A stretch of DNA of 64,000 bases from Periplaneta americana (GCF_040183065.1 NC_091120.1:1299001-1363000), one strand, 5' to 3'; positions 1-11,177 are shown, counted from the first letter of the stretch. Numbers and translations are program-made. Notes: generated by a model from the letters alone, not told the origin.

Positions 1-2
1 GA

Positions 3-239
3 GGTGAGCCTGCCTGGAGAGAAATAAAAAATAGGTTGCAGCCGCCAAATTACTCTTCAAGGAACGACCACTCATATAAATTGAGGGAAAGAAGACAGAG
101 GACGGACACTGGAAAGTTTTCTTTTCTCAATCGTACTATCAGGGACTGGAATGCTTTACCTGCAGACTTACTAAAGGCTTTACCAACAACCAAAAATGTA
201 TTTAAAAATAGGCATAAGAACTTTAGTAATGGACGGTAA
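3..239 (+). pseudogene. LINE-C reverse transcriptase, C-terminal remnant
   Basis: This open frame runs in from the window edge and stops at 237-239. It encodes the end of a non-LTR retrotransposon polymerase. The recognisable part is the terminal block of the form R-R-Q-R-T-D..K-F-S-F-L-N-R-T-I-R-D-W-N-x-L-P-A, which follows the reverse-transcriptase and thumb domains in CR1/Jockey-group LINEs. A second copy of the same block sits at 52856-53160. The catalytic region lies outside the window, so completeness upstream cannot be judged. It is retrotransposon coding sequence, not a host gene. The family assignment to a clade is inference. Confidence 0.75.
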
Positions 240-631
240 TTATACACAGTATTTAAAGAGTGTAAATGCTATTTTGTTATTGAAGTGTTGTATCAGTGAA
301 GAATTATGTTGTGTCAGTGAAGTGTGTTGTGTAAGTGAAACGTGTTCCTGTCAGTGAAGTTTTATAGTTTATAGTGGCAGTGCAAAGTATTTGAACAGTG
401 AAATGTTTTTGAAGTGTTAGTGAAATCAGGATAGAATCAGTGAAATGTGTCGTAGTTCCAGTACAGTGAGTGAGTTGACAGCGAAATGAGTGTAGTGTTG
501 AAAGGTACTTGTGCAGGTATGAACATATCATACTCGTGAGTTTTAGTTCGAACTTAGGTTTAAGATACAAATTAGATTTATTTTAAATGTTATTTTAAGT
601 GATCGTGCTTCATTTAATTTAGGATGTTCCC

Positions 632-636
<5 letters not shown>

Positions 637-692
<56 letters not shown>
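637..692. repeat. (TTA)n microsatellite
   Basis: Uninterrupted TTA repeat, next to the (TTAC)n tail of an RTE-A fragment. A second TTA stretch at 864-892 lies on the other side of the fragment, so the fragment probably landed inside an existing microsatellite. Confidence 0.95.
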
Positions 693-694
<2 letters not shown>

Positions 695-858
695 TTACTT
701 ACTTACTTTCTGGCTTTTAAGGAACCCGGAGGTTCATTGCTGCCCTCACACAAGCCCGCCATTGGTCCCTATCCTGAGCAAGATTAATCCAGTCTTTACC
801 ATCATATCCCACCTCCCTCAAATCCATTTTAATAATATCTTCCCACCTACGTCTCGGC
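693..858 (-). mobile_element. RTE-A LINE, 3' fragment
   Basis: Minus-strand 3' end of the commonest LINE in this window. It begins at the (TTAC)n tail and covers only the last part of the frame (the W-E-D-N-I-K-M-D-L to A-A-M-N-L region in other copies). It is too short and diverged to code. Confidence 0.85.
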
Positions 859-1297
859 ATTATATTATATATTATTATTATTATTATTAGTATTATTAAT
901 TGTATTTTTAATTAATAAGTTTATTATTGTCGTTATTGAATGTAATTAGTTACCACTGCCACCGGGTATATACCCATTGCAGTGTGAATAAATGCATACA
1001 TAGTTTAAATTTACATTGTCTACCTTTATCATCAAGAAACATAAATCACGGCTGCCTTGAAATAGAGTAATATTTAGGTCCTTTTTCTGCCTTGTGGGAC
1101 AGAAGCAATCTGTCTTGGATAATGAATTGCAGTGTCAGCTGATTGTACAGAGTGGATCAAATGTCCAGGACCGCCTCCTCGTTATATCTGCGATACTGTG
1201 TGGCAGGTATGTTCCCATTTATTATGAGAGCAAAGCATTAATTACGTACATAATTATAACACTCCCGTCTTGAAAGCCGTTGTATTGGATGAAACTT

Positions 1298-1834
1298 TCG
1301 AACTTCGGTTAAGAAACTTTTGTCATCTAGTCTGCTGTCAAAAAATCTGAAAGTCAGAAATTATAAAACAGTTATATTACCGGTTGTTCTGTATGGTTGT
1401 GAAACTTGGACTCTCACTTTGAGGGAGGAACAGAGATTAAGGGTGTTTGAGAATAAGGTGCTTAGGAAAATATTTAGGGCTAAGAGGGATGAACATACAG
1501 AAGAATGGAGAAAGTTACACAACACAGAACTGCACGCATTGTATTCTTCACCTGACATAATTAGGAACATTAAATCCAAACGTTTGAGATGGGCAGGGAA
1601 TGTAGCACGTATAGGCGAACCCAGAAAAGCATATAGAGTGTTAGTTGGGAGACCAGAGGGGAAAAGATCTTTGGGGAAGCCGAGACGTAGATGGGAGGAT
1701 AATATTAAAATGGATTTGAGGGAGGTGGGATATAATGATAGAGACTGGATTAATGTTGCTCAGGATAGGGACCAATGGCGGGCTTATGTGAGGGCGGCAA
1801 TGAACCTCCGGGCTCCTTAAAGGCCATTTGTAAG
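1298..1834 (+). pseudogene. RTE-A LINE, C-terminal region of the polymerase
   Basis: This 5'-truncated copy encodes about 166 residues in one frame up to a stop at 1818-1820. Landmarks in order are [46 protein letters not shown] and W-E-D-N-I-K-M-D-L. This is the region after the reverse-transcriptase fingers and palm of RTE-type LINEs; the YADD active site is missing. It is one of only two plus-strand copies. It differs from the others at several residues (for example A-G-N-V-A-R-I), so it is an older copy. Calling the clade RTE is inference from these motifs and the microsatellite-like tail. Confidence 0.85.
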
Positions 1835-2149
1835 TTGTTGTAATAGGAATTTTAGAATGTTTCACTTGTTCATATCAGATTTCTGCATATTCAATAATTT
1901 ATTATCATAATACACTGGTCTCTTAACTTCACTGACGATATTGGCAATTAAATCAATGGCTTTCCCAAAATACGCTATGATATATTTCGGTTAAAATAGT
2001 TTTTATTTTTAACATTCTCTCTTAAATATAATTGACCTGTTTCATTTGTGTTATAATGAAATGAGAACGTCTATAGTCACCTAAGGGCTAGCCCATCGTC
2101 AGTAAATGTAAATGTAGTTATTTTGCTAATAACTGTAACATAAAATATT
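1835..2149. other. AT-rich spacer, nothing recognised
   Basis: No open frame or repeat that I can name on either strand. Confidence 0.5.
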
Positions 2150-2475
2150 ATAAATACAGATAAACCTTTAACACACCCCTGAAAGAGTAGAACTCGTGCT
2201 CAGGGGCGGATTTTTTAATTTAAATTAAGAAGCATATAATACAATTTTTTTTGTGTCTACTACACAATAAAAATGTAATAAATTTACATTTACAATTTTT
2301 CATTATTTATAAAATCCATACATAACTTTTTAAATCTAATACTAGATTAATTAGAATTGAGAAGATTAGGATATTTAAATATAAATTTGTTATATATTCT
2401 GGGCCTAAATTAGTGCTATGATTGAATACTGTAGCAGAGTTGCATTGTGTGAAGTTTTGTTTCTTATTATTAATT
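2150..2475 (-). mobile_element. LINE-D, decayed 3' end
   Basis: Read on the minus strand, 2475 down to about 2290 gives broken frames with P-R-I-Y-N-K-F..Y-P-N-L and R-F-K-K. These match the end of the LINE-D polymerase at 26336-27312 (H-K-I-Y-N-T-L..Y-P-E-L, R-F-K-K). The 3' stem-loop follows at 2176-2206, with CCCCTGA pairing TCAGGGG around AGCACGAG. Two other LINE-D copies carry the same structure. Confidence 0.6.
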
Positions 2476-3189
2476 GGACTGTAGTAATCAAGGGATCATA
2501 TTATACGGAGGCAAACAGGAAGGCAGAAAACAGAAGGATTGGAGAACGCTGGGTTTGCAGTGAAAGACCTGCCCTTGGGCAGAACACTATGAATGAATGT
2601 AGGATCCTGGTCATGTTCTGTATTAAATATGAGTTTGTACACATGTCAGTCGTGTGACAAAATTTGGAACATTTAGTGTTCTGTTGAACTAAAATATTAT
2701 AATTAATTGATGAACTAGTGGACTTGTGTTAAATATGAAATATCTGTCCGGCATATATAAGTAGACTACATTATCAAGTAGGGAATTAAATATTATTTCT
2801 TCCTCTCTCTCAATAATTACTTAAGGAAAATATGAAGAAGTCGAGTAAAATTACCGACTGAAGTTTCAGCGATGTGGCTTTGCTGTTATTTTTTAAATTA
2901 CAATTCAAAGCATTACAATGAGATAGAAAATTTTCAAAACTAATTTGCAGTTAATGAGTATATACCACCACATATACTAGTCTATATTCTTCAAGTTAAA
3001 TTAAGTTTGATAGAGGAGCATTTTCAGGTAACAGTGGGTAAATATTTTTGACATTTTCTCATGGACAAGCCACTAACATGGAATATGAAAAGTGTAACAA
3101 GTCAGTTCCAGACTTTTGGTTCACACTGTATTAGAGTAGCGGCCCTGTAGAACATTGGTTCATTAGTTTTGGTAGTGCAGTAACGGCGT
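2476..3189. other. AT-rich spacer, nothing recognised
   Basis: The short open frame at 2418-2657 has no recognisable motif and overlaps LINE-D. I see no gene here. Confidence 0.5.
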
Positions 3190-3391
3190 GAAACGAGGGT
3201 GTCCGGGTTCAAATTCTGGTTGGGACAAATTACCTGGCTGAGTTTTTTTTTGGGGTTTTCCCTCAACCAACAAAGAAAAAATGCTGGGCAACTTTCGGCT
3301 ATGGACCCTGGCCTCATCTCGAATTATCACCTTCATCTCATTCAGATGCTAGATAACCATCTCAGTTGATAAAGCGTCGTAAAATAAACCA
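3190..3391 (+). mobile_element. SINE-1, old degenerate copy
   Basis: A decayed tRNA-derived head with a B-box-like GTCCGGGTTCAAATTC is followed by the SINE-1 body (TTACCTGG, TTTTCCCTCAACC, ATGCTGGGCAACTTTCGG) and the end GATAAAGCGTCGTAAAATAA. The order matches the well-kept copies at 20606 and 41772. Confidence 0.8.
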
Positions 3392-3863
3392 ATTTAATAA
3401 TAAAAACAAAAATAAGTTATTCTACGGTAGAAATGGTCGTAGATTTTGTAGTATTGGTCAGAAGAGAACTTCAATGCACGTATAGGAATCGAAGCATTTT
3501 TTTCCCTTTAATTAAGGGTTACAGAATCATATAAAGCCAACGAAATGTCATCGTAGGATACCAAATATGACCGTAAGCTGGACATGACATTATAAAATTG
3601 GTGTAAATGTAATATGGGCGTATGTGTAATATATCAAATAGATATTACGAATTTGTATTGCTGCTCTTTATCATTACCAATAATTATGTTCGTACCTCTG
3701 ATTGAGGTTGTGGCTGATATATGTGCATCTATTATCAGACAGTAGAGCGAGAGGGGACACAGATTTAGCTCATTCTCCACTTTGAACACGAATGGGCTAC
3801 TGTAATTCTTAAATGGACCGCGCGGTACCAATAAAACATTGGTTCCCAACCCAAACGGCGGAG
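3392..3863. other. Spacer, nothing recognised
   Basis: No coding or repeat signal that I can identify. Confidence 0.45.
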
Positions 3864-3867
3864 TTAA

Positions 3868-4760
3868 GGGAAGAGGATGGTATTTTTTAAAACCCTTTTC
3901 CTATTTGGTGTAAAATATTAAATTTTTGTTTGTAGAGAGCTCATAGCTATGGCAACTCAACCAAATATAATTATTTTGAAAAAAAAATTATTTGGAGGCC
4001 CAAATTTGAAAAAAAAAAAAAAATATATATATATACCCAATGCAGGATTGTACTAAAACCGATATATCTAAACCGTTTTTAAAGATAGATTCAAACAGTT
4101 TTTTGTAATGTACTTGCAAAAGCATGTTCTACAAACTGACTGTAACAGAATTTTGATATTAGTCCCTACGTTTGTAAAATAAACAATTAAAATTTAATAA
4201 TTTTCTGATTTCCTTTCTCGCAAACAAACGCACGTATTTTTAAAATGAAATCAATTAACACAATTCTGTTACAGAGAAAAGTTTCCTAATAGTCTAAAGA
4301 ATGTGTGTTCTAAATTTCATGCATGTATCTTTAATAGTTCAGAAATTATATCCATTTTTGTCTGGCAATGTAGCAAAAAAATGAAGTTACTGGAAACCGA
4401 TAAAAGCGGGCGTGTGATTTACAAATCCATAGGGCAGGAAGTTTAAAAATGACGTCTCAGCATCCGATAAGGGCACAAATACCCACGAAATGTTACGCAA
4501 TGCATTCCACACATATCAAAGGGTATTTAATTTTTTTTTTTTTTTTTGAAAATGTAATTTACCGGAAACAACAATAAAAGTGGGAGAGTGATTTAAAAAT
4601 CCATAACGCAGGAAGTTTAAAAATGGCGACTCAACATCCGATAAGGGCACAAATACCCACAAAATGTTATTGATATGCATTCCACACACATTACAGAGTA
4701 TTTTAAATAATTTTTTTCAAAATTTATTCATTTTTCACCAAAAAATACCATCCTTTCCCC
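3868..4760. mobile_element. T1: TTAA-flanked DNA element
   Basis: TTAA at 3864-3867 and 4761-4764 brackets 893 bp. The left end GGGAAGAGGATGGTATTTTT is mirrored by AAAAATACCATCCTTTCCCC on the right, an inverted repeat with two mismatches. TTAA duplication is typical of piggyBac and Kolobok-like elements, but there is no transposase frame, so it is non-autonomous. Inside, a block of about 170 bp is duplicated (roughly 4385-4545 and 4559-4720; both contain ATCCGATAAGGGCACAAAT). A diverged relative of the interior lies near 16890-16960. Confidence 0.75.
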
Positions 4761-4764
4761 TTAA

Positions 4765-5086
4765 GATAGTTCCGAGTCCCTCTCACCCACTCACTCAAAC
4801 AGAGTGGGCCCTACGCCCTGTTACTACGGTACATAGCAGAGATCACAAAATGCAGTGTTGCCATTCAGCGCATAAACTTTTGTGTAGCTTTTTATGTTAT
4901 TTCGTGCGTTATTATGAATGAAAGTTGTGAGAGATAAGAGAATAAAATCAGAGAACAAATTTACTTCTAATATTTCCGTCTTTACATATCATTAGGTGAA
5001 TACATTGATGTTACACCTTATTATACATCACTGTATCTGGACTAATGTTTTCGCTTTAATTAAAACAACATTAGGTCCTAGTTTTA
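4765..5086. other. Spacer, nothing recognised
   Basis: No frame or repeat recognised. Confidence 0.45.
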
Positions 5087-5550
5087 ATACCGGTTGTTCT
5101 GTATGGTTGTGAAACTTGGACTCTCACTTTGAGAGAGGAACACAGGCTAAGGGTGTTTGAGAATAAATTTCTCAGGAAAATATTTGGGACTAAGAGGGAT
5201 GAAGTTACAGGAGAGTGGAGAAAGTTACACAACACAGAACTGCACGCATTGTATTCTTCACCTGACATAATTAGGAACATTAAATCCAGACGTTTGAGAT
5301 GGGCTGGGCATGTAGCACGTATGGGCGAATCCAGAAATGCATATAGAGTGTTAGTTGGGAGGCCTGAGGGAAAAAGACCTTTGGGGAGGCCGAGACGTAG
5401 ATGGGAAGATAATATTAAAATGGATTTGAGGGAGGTGGGATATGATGATAGAGACTGGATTAATGTTGCTCAGGATAGGGACCAATGGCGGGCTTATGTG
5501 AGGGCGGCAATGAACCTCCGGGTTCCTTAAAAGCCAGTAAATAAGTTAGG
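5087..5550 (+). pseudogene. RTE-A LINE, C-terminal fragment
   Basis: Plus-strand copy with an intact frame to the stop at 5528-5530. It carries [40 protein letters not shown] and [21 protein letters not shown]. It is close to the consensus of the other copies and so fairly recent. It starts just before V-L-Y-G-C-E-T-W, so there is no catalytic domain. Confidence 0.88.
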
Positions 5551-5646
5551 TCCTAATTATTGTTTTTATAATGAACATTATGTTGATGATTTAATATAAT
5601 TTTGGATCCTAAAGTATTGAATTGAAATAAATTACCTTATTACATT

Positions 5647-5878
5647 AAAAATTAAACTATGGTTTAATTAACGACGCTCGCAACTGCCGAAGTTATATCA
5701 GCGTCGCCGGTGTGCCGAAATTTTCTCCCCCAATAGTTCGTTTACATGCCAGTGAATCTACTGACATGAACCTGTCGCATTTAAACATACCTAATGGCAT
5801 CGACCTTGGCCGGAATCGACCCCGCAATCTCGAGCACAGAAGAGCAGCGTTATTCCGACTACGCTACCCAGGCCGACT
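5647..5878 (-). mobile_element. SINE-2, flanked by a 12-bp target duplication
   Basis: A tRNA-derived SINE in minus orientation. The tRNA-like head lies at the right end and the tail TTAACGACGCTCGCAACTGC at the left. CCTTATTACATT occurs directly before (5635-5646) and after (5879-5890) the element. It shares its whole body with the copy at 9216-9437. Confidence 0.88.
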
Positions 5879-6170
5879 CCTTATTACATTGTACTAATCT
5901 TCGAGAACATCTTGAATTCAAATTAAACGAATGAATATTACATTACCTCTAATGGCAATTACATTAATATTCTCATTATAGAAATAGAAATATATATATT
6001 CTCCCTGTAACATAGTCCTAGTAAGCTTATATTAAATTAATTTTCATCATTTTACTAGCTATCTCAAATATTAAATTAATTATAATTCATTGAATTAAAT
6101 TAGCTCATAAATTAAGTTACTACTTCACCTTATAGATTTATCTAAATTAAAATAAATGTGTAGTGAAGAT

Positions 6171-6296
6171 TATTGCTGGAGAACCTTTTAAGTGTAGTGA
6201 AAATATTTGTAATTTAAATTTATGTATTGTATTGATTAAGGCTGGTTGAGTGGAAAAGAAAGCCTTATGGCCTTAACTCTGCCAGCGAAAATAAAA

Positions 6297-6360
<64 letters not shown>
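6171..6360 (+). mobile_element. LINE-B 3' end with (ATT)n tail
   Basis: GGCCTTAACTCTGCCAG followed by AATAAA-like sequence and a TTA/ATT repeat (6299-6360) marks the 3' end of LINE-B; compare 61150-61215. No coding part is left. The stretch just upstream (5891-6170) is AT-rich and otherwise featureless. Confidence 0.65.
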
Positions 6361-6362
<2 letters not shown>

Positions 6363-6764
6363 ATTGTACAATAATTTATGAACATTAATTTTATAATGTA
6401 GTTACTTTCATTAAAATTATGGTGTACAGTACATGTAGTTTTCTTTATGCATAAAATAATTTATAAACAAAAACTAATTTTATCAATCTGTGTATGAATT
6501 TGATCATATTTCAAAAGACGTATTAATTGTTACTTAAGTCTAACTTAACCATTTAATTTTAACACGGCTTTTCAAACTCTGATTATAGAGTTTATCTATA
6601 TTTATAATTATCTAATTATAGATTATTATCTTTCTTCTGCTCAGTATCACATTATTAAAATGTAACAATTTGGAAGAGGATTAAAAAAAACTCATTTTCT
6701 TCTAGTTCATGAAATTTCAATGTAACTTGGTATTAATTTTTTATGACAAGTCTGTTATTAGCTA
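6361..6764. other. AT-rich spacer, nothing recognised
   Basis: No frame or repeat recognised. Confidence 0.5.
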
Positions 6765-7927
6765 ACTTACTTACTTACTGGCTTTTAAGGAACCCGGAGG
6801 TTCACTGCCGCCCTCACATAAGCCCGCCATTGGTCCCTATCCTGAGCAAGATTAATCCATTCTATATCATCATATCCTACCTCCCTCAAATCCATTTTAA
6901 TATTATCTTCCCATCTACGTCTCGGTCTCCCTAAAGGTCTTTTTCCCTCAGGCCTCCCAACGCACACTCTATATGCATTTCTGGATTCGCCCATACGTTC
7001 TACATGCCCTGCCCATCTCAAACGTCTGGATTTAATGTTCCTAATTATGTCAGGTGAAGAATACAATGCGCGCAGTTCTGTGTTGTGTAACTTTCTCCAT
7101 TCTCCTGTAACTTCACCCATCTTAGCCCCAAATATTTTCCTAAACACCTTATTCTCAAACACCCTTACTCTAGGTTCCTTTCTCAAAGTGAGAGTCCAAG
7201 TTTCACAACCATAAAGAACAACCGGTAATATAACTGTATTATAAATTAAGATTTTTTGATAGCAGACAGGATGATAAAAGCTTCTCAACCGAATAATAAC
7301 AGGCATTTCTCATATTTATTCTGTGTTTAATTTCCTCCCTAGTATCATTTATATTTGTTACTGTTGCTCCAAGAAATGTGATCTTCTCCATGTCTTCAAA
7401 AGATAAATTTCCAAATTTTATATTTTGATCTCTTACAATATTCCCGTCACGAGACATAATCATATACTTAGTCTTTTCGGGATTTACTTCCAAACCTATC
7501 TCTTTACTTGCTTCCAGTAAAATTCCCGTGTTTTCCCTAATCGTATGTGGATTTTCTCCTAACATATTCACGTCATCCGCATAGACAAGCAGCTGATGTA
7601 ACCCGTTCAATTCCAAACCCTCTCTGTTATCCTGGACTTTCCTAATGGCATACTCTAGAGCAAAGTTAAAAAGTAAAGGTGATAGTGCATCTCCTTGCTT
7701 TAGCCCACAGTGAATTGGAAATGCATCTGACAGAAACTGACCTATACGAACTCTGCTGTACGTTTCACTGAGACACATTTTAATTAATCGAACTAGTTTG
7801 TTGGGAATACCAAATTCAATAAGAATATCATATAAAACTTCTCTCTTAACCGAGTCATATGCCTTTTTGAAATACAAGGAATGTCTTGATTTGAAATACA
7901 TTTCTTTTTTGGCTGTATTTTCCTTCA
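6765..7927 (-). pseudogene. RTE-A LINE, reverse transcriptase with frameshift
   Basis: The longest RTE-A copy. Minus-strand 7928 to 7239 encodes the reverse-transcriptase palm: [10 protein letters not shown], then [14 protein letters not shown], and the active-site box [10 protein letters not shown] small deletion near 7240-7260 (the segment after L-L-S-K-N-L) shifts the frame, and 7306 to 6785 then carries V-V-L-Y-G-C-E-T-W through W-E-D-N-I-K-M-D-L to the end. The 5' end is lost, including any apurinic-type endonuclease. The catalytic residues are visible, but the frame break makes it a pseudogene. Confidence 0.9.
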
Positions 7928-8504
7928 CAGGAGGATTTAAGTTATAAAATAAAATACAGTATTATGGAAACTGGATGAAAACACATTTTCGTCCAGATGA
8001 CATTGTATTTATTGCTAAGGTATTGCAGTATGCGCATATGGCGTTATTGCCTCAGAGTCATTTATTTAAAAAAATATCCTTGGTTTGATTTTTACTCAAT
8101 ACAGGAATTGAAATTATATGAAGTAATTTACTTTATTATTTTCGTATTTTATTTAATTAATTTTATTCTTATTTTATTTAGTACATAATAAAATAAATAC
8201 ATTAATAGAAACAATGTGGCATTGTTGAAATAAATGCATACAGAAGACCTGAGTTTTTGGTAATGCTGAGCGATTGGATATTCTTGCTTTTATTCTGTAA
8301 GGGATAGACTTCGCAATAGTGCCAGTAACTGGGACAAAAAGTAAGCTTACTGGGGAGCGAGTTTCTGAGCCTGTTTGGGTCCCAAACTGTCCACGCGTGT
8401 GGAACTCCCAATGGAATTTGTGAGCGAGCTAGTCCAAATTAACTGAGACTGTCTTATTCAGTACCATACAAATGGGCTAGCAGTATAGTATCCTTGAACA
8501 GTTC
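7928..8504. other. Spacer, nothing recognised
   Basis: Short frames only (such as 7997-8188 and 8202-8411), AT-biased and without motifs. Confidence 0.5.
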
Positions 8505-8740
8505 TATCGGAGAGAACATCTCGTTTGACGATATGTGTCGGAGAAAAACATTTGTTTGTATGCATCTGAAGACTGAGTAGTGTAATATGTAGCTAATTGT
8601 TTATAAATGCAATGGAGGGGAAAGGAACTGACCACCCTACCCCATTACCTCCTGGCCTAGTTACATCATAAGTGGTGCCTTGTTGGTATCACTTCTAAGG
8701 TTCAGACCTGTATTCTGACATTTGTCTAAACAACAAAGAG
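8505..8740. repeat. R4 dispersed repeat, copy 1
   Basis: A block of about 235 bp holding TTGACGATATGTGTC, TGTATGCATCTGAAG and AGGGGAAAGGAACTG. It recurs at 15555-15793 in the same orientation and at 38895-39125 inverted. I see no coding frame, tRNA boxes or terminal repeats, so the class is unknown. Confidence 0.8.
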
Positions 8741-9215
8741 TTATATTCCCTTATTAAAAAATCGCTTTTTCTGAAATATGATGTGCTGAAACTCGTACAG
8801 ATGCAAAATTTACCTGAATAAGGAAAAAGCATACTATGGTTTAAACTATGTGAATTAATCTTCAATTTCATTCAATTAGAAATGAGATATCAACGTACAA
8901 GATTTGAATCACTAGAAATTGTGTTACGTGTAGCCACAAAAGTGTTCGATTACGCAATCTTTATTGTTATAATAGGTTTTATTTTAATTTCAATCTCGGC
9001 TATATAATTTGATATGATGTTCAAATTAACTTTTCTCGTATTATAATTTTGAATTTATAGTCTAGTTTACTTACTTACTCTTCTCAGGTGAAAACTGAGG
9101 TATTCATTTGCCACTGCGTTATGATAATCGATACGCAACATTTGCATTTGCCTTACTTCTTGTTGCTGTGTTTGTACCATGCAGTTCCCTCATTGTAGAC
9201 CTAGGAAGCTGTTAT
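8741..9215. other. Spacer, nothing recognised
   Basis: The frame at 9108-9305 runs into SINE-2 and has no motif. Confidence 0.45.
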
Positions 9216-9437
9216 GTTATGTTTTATTTAACGACGCTCGCAACTGCAGAGGTTATATCAGCGTCGCCGGATGTGCCGGAATTTTGTCCCGCAGGAGTTC
9301 TTTGACATGCCAGTAAATCTACTGACATGATCCTGTCGCATTGAAGCACACTTAAATGCCATCGACCTGGCCCGGGATCGAACCCGCAACCTTGGGCATA
9401 GAAGGCCTGCGGTATACCAACTCGCCAACCAGGTCGA
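9216..9437 (-). mobile_element. SINE-2, second copy
   Basis: Minus-oriented tRNA-derived SINE. Read on the minus strand, the head contains GCGGGTTCGATCCCGGGCC, a good RNA polymerase III B box. The tail TTAACGACGCTCGCAACTGC is at the left. ACCTAGGA appears on both sides and may be the target duplication. Confidence 0.85.
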
Positions 9438-9469
9438 CACCTAGGACGCATTCTGAAGACTTTCATTTG

Positions 9470-9625
9470 AACACTATAGTGCTTCTACCTCACTCAGCGT
9501 CTAAATTTTTACAGGGGGAAGTATTAAATAGTCTCGTCAAAGACAAATTTTTATACTCAGGACAAGAATTGAACCCGGTATCTCATGACTTGTAGTCACG
9601 AATGCTGACCGCTGAACCACAAAGC
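9470..9625 (-). mobile_element. SINE-4, tRNA-derived head
   Basis: On the minus strand from 9625, TGGTTCAGCGG (A-box-like) and GGGTTCAATTC (B-box-like) are correctly spaced, as in a tRNA gene. The arms are too poor for a working tRNA. It lies about 220 bases beyond the receptor stop codon, possibly within the transcript's 3' flank. Confidence 0.55.
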
Positions 9626-9826
9626 TGAATGTTACAGAGTCTGCTTGTTATGTCGTCATTTTGACAGCAGTGAAAGTTAACTTCGTCTGTTTTTATCCAA
9701 CTAGCGGAACCTTGGTGCATCTCTGGTTGCATGTATTCTACGAATTCTGTTAGGAATACTACCGTGTCATTTCGTATTCAGTCGTAGTTTACCTGTACAC
9801 ATACAGTGTGTTCTGTAATTTACTGG

Positions 9827-9833
9827 ACTCACC
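9827..9833 (-). other. Splice-donor-like site just after the receptor stop codon
   Basis: The minus strand reads G|GTGAGT, a near-ideal 5' splice site, 10 bases after the TAG stop. Base composition changes here from GC-rich to AT-rich. This suggests the exon ends at about 9833 and the 3' untranslated region continues in another exon. Use of the site is inferred. Confidence 0.45.
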
Positions 9834-9842
9834 GGCCGAGGA

Positions 9843-11177
9843 CTACATGGTCTGCCGCAGCACGCAGGCCAGCGGGGTGGTGTCGGCGCCGCCCTTGTCC
9901 AGGTGCAGGTGCACGGAGTCGTCCTCGGTGTTGTACGTGGCCGCGGGGATCAGCACCGTCTCCACGTCCACGCGGCCGTCGTTCGCAGGCGCCTTCTTGT
10001 CCTCCTCCTTGTCCTGTATCCTGACGGAGCCCGCGCGGTGCACGGCCGACGTGGGCAGCAGCGTCTCCTGCATGGTCTCGTTGCCGTTGCACGTCCGCTC
10101 GGAGCGCCACCCGCCGGCCCTGCCCATCGCGGCCGACGCCGCAGACCGGCCCCCCGACGGCACGAAGCACGGCAGCACCTGCTTGAACTCCTTCCTGAAG
10201 TTCTCGTTGAGCCAGGCGTACAGGAAGGGGTTGTAGCAGGTGGAGCTCATGGCTATGGCGTGCACCATGAAGAAGCAGAGGTTGTAGTACTTCCAGGAGC
10301 CGATGGGGCTGTACACGTCGTTCAGCAGGTTGACGGCGTTGAGCGGCAGCCAGGACACGCCGAAGATGGTGACCATGGCGATGAGCATGCGGTTGGTGCG
10401 CCGCTTGCGCTCGCGGTCCTGCTCCTCCTTGCGGGAGTTCTTGGAGCCCGGCTTGGTGCGGGCGCGGTCGTTGAGTCTGTGCGAGACCTTGATGTAGCAG
10501 AAGGCTATGATGAGGAAGGGCAGCACGAACTGCATGGACGTGGTGAGCAGGCCGAACACCTGCCGGAACTGCTCGGACGGCCACGACTCCTCGCAGTAGT
10601 AGCGGCCGTCCATGTACCTGTGCCGGATGTAGATGCCGTACGGCAGCGTGACGACCAGCGAGAACATCCAGATGCTGAAGATGATGATGAGGCAGGTGAC
10701 GAGCTGCATGCGCTGCTGGAAGGGGTAGATGATGACGAAGAAGCGGTCGATGGCGATGGATGTCAGCGTGAGGGTCGAGATGTACACGCTGATACCCTGG
10801 GCGCACGACACCAGCCGGCACAGCACGCGCCCGAAGATCCACTGGCCCAGGAACGTGTACAGCGGAGTGAAGGGCACGGCCAGCGTGCACAGCAGGATGT
10901 CCGACAGGGCCAGGTTCGTGATGAAGAAGTTGGTGACGGTCTGCATCGCCCTGTTCCTGCACACCACGTAGCACACCAGCACGTTGCCGAACACGCCCAG
11001 GATGAAGATGGTGGTGTACAGGATGCAGAACAGCGCCTGCACGGTGTGGTCGTGGATGATGTCGTACTGGTCGTCCGTGCCGTTGGCGGACGCGCTCTGG
11101 CTCTCGTTCACGTACTCGGAGCCGTTGTCGTACTCCGCGTCGTACAGCGGCAGGCTCGTCGTCTGGTTCGTCAGCAT
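9843..11177 (-). CDS. sNPF-R: Short neuropeptide F receptor (class A GPCR)
   Basis: A 444-residue receptor for short neuropeptide F peptides, which couple feeding, metabolism and neuromodulation in insects; it acts in the plasma membrane. The extracellular N-terminus has N-glycosylation sites at N4, N18, N24 and N32. Seven membrane segments lie at about 47-71, 82-105, 117-140, 161-182, 207-229, 263-285 and 298-322. Class A landmarks are N65, D93, disulphide cysteines C120 and C195, W170, P220, W276-L-P278 and N316-P-x-x-Y320. The third-segment motif is D-R-F (144-146) rather than D-R-Y. N-R-A-M-Q-T-V-T-N, A-K/T-P-G-S-K and N-P-F-L-Y-A-W-L-N-E-N-F-R-K-E-F-K match what I know of Drosophila sNPFR. 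C337 may be palmitoylated. I chose the ATG at 11177: the only upstream alternative is GTG, and an in-frame TAA lies just before it. It is shorter than the fly protein at the C-terminus. The whole frame is one GC-rich exon. Confidence 0.93.
   Translation of the reverse strand: MLTNQTTSLPLYDAEYDNGSEYVNESQSASANGTDDQYDIIHDHTVQALFCILYTTIFILGVFGNVLVCYVVCRNRAMQTVTNFFITNLALSDILLCTLAVPFTPLYTFLGQWIFGRVLCRLVSCAQGISVYISTLTLTSIAIDRFFVIIYPFQQRMQLVTCLIIIFSIWMFSLVVTLPYGIYIRHRYMDGRYYCEESWPSEQFRQVFGLLTTSMQFVLPFLIIAFCYIKVSHRLNDRARTKPGSKNSRKEEQDRERKRRTNRMLIAMVTIFGVSWLPLNAVNLLNDVYSPIGSWKYYNLCFFMVHAIAMSSTCYNPFLYAWLNENFRKEFKQVLPCFVPSGGRSAASAAMGRAGGWRSERTCNGNETMQETLLPTSAVHRAGSVRIQDKEEDKKAPANDGRVDVETVLIPAATYNTEDDSVHLHLDKGGADTTPLACVLRQTM

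Larger units (their letters stand above)
240..1003 (+). mobile_element. LINE-C 3' untranslated region with terminal stem-loop
   Basis: Downstream of the LINE-C frame, about 300 bases carry an irregular tandem repeat built on TCAGTGAA (roughly 285-490). After an inserted RTE-A fragment and TTA microsatellites, the 3' end reads through a motif shared with 43370-43515, 52062-52166 and 54114-54180. At 954-984 CACTGC pairs with GCAGTG around the self-complementary GGGTATATACCC. The element ends with a short ACAT-type tail. Confidence 0.7.

Noticed and set aside
5712..5897. Open frame over SINE-2
   Set aside because: It lies on the antisense of a tRNA-derived SINE with a clear target duplication.
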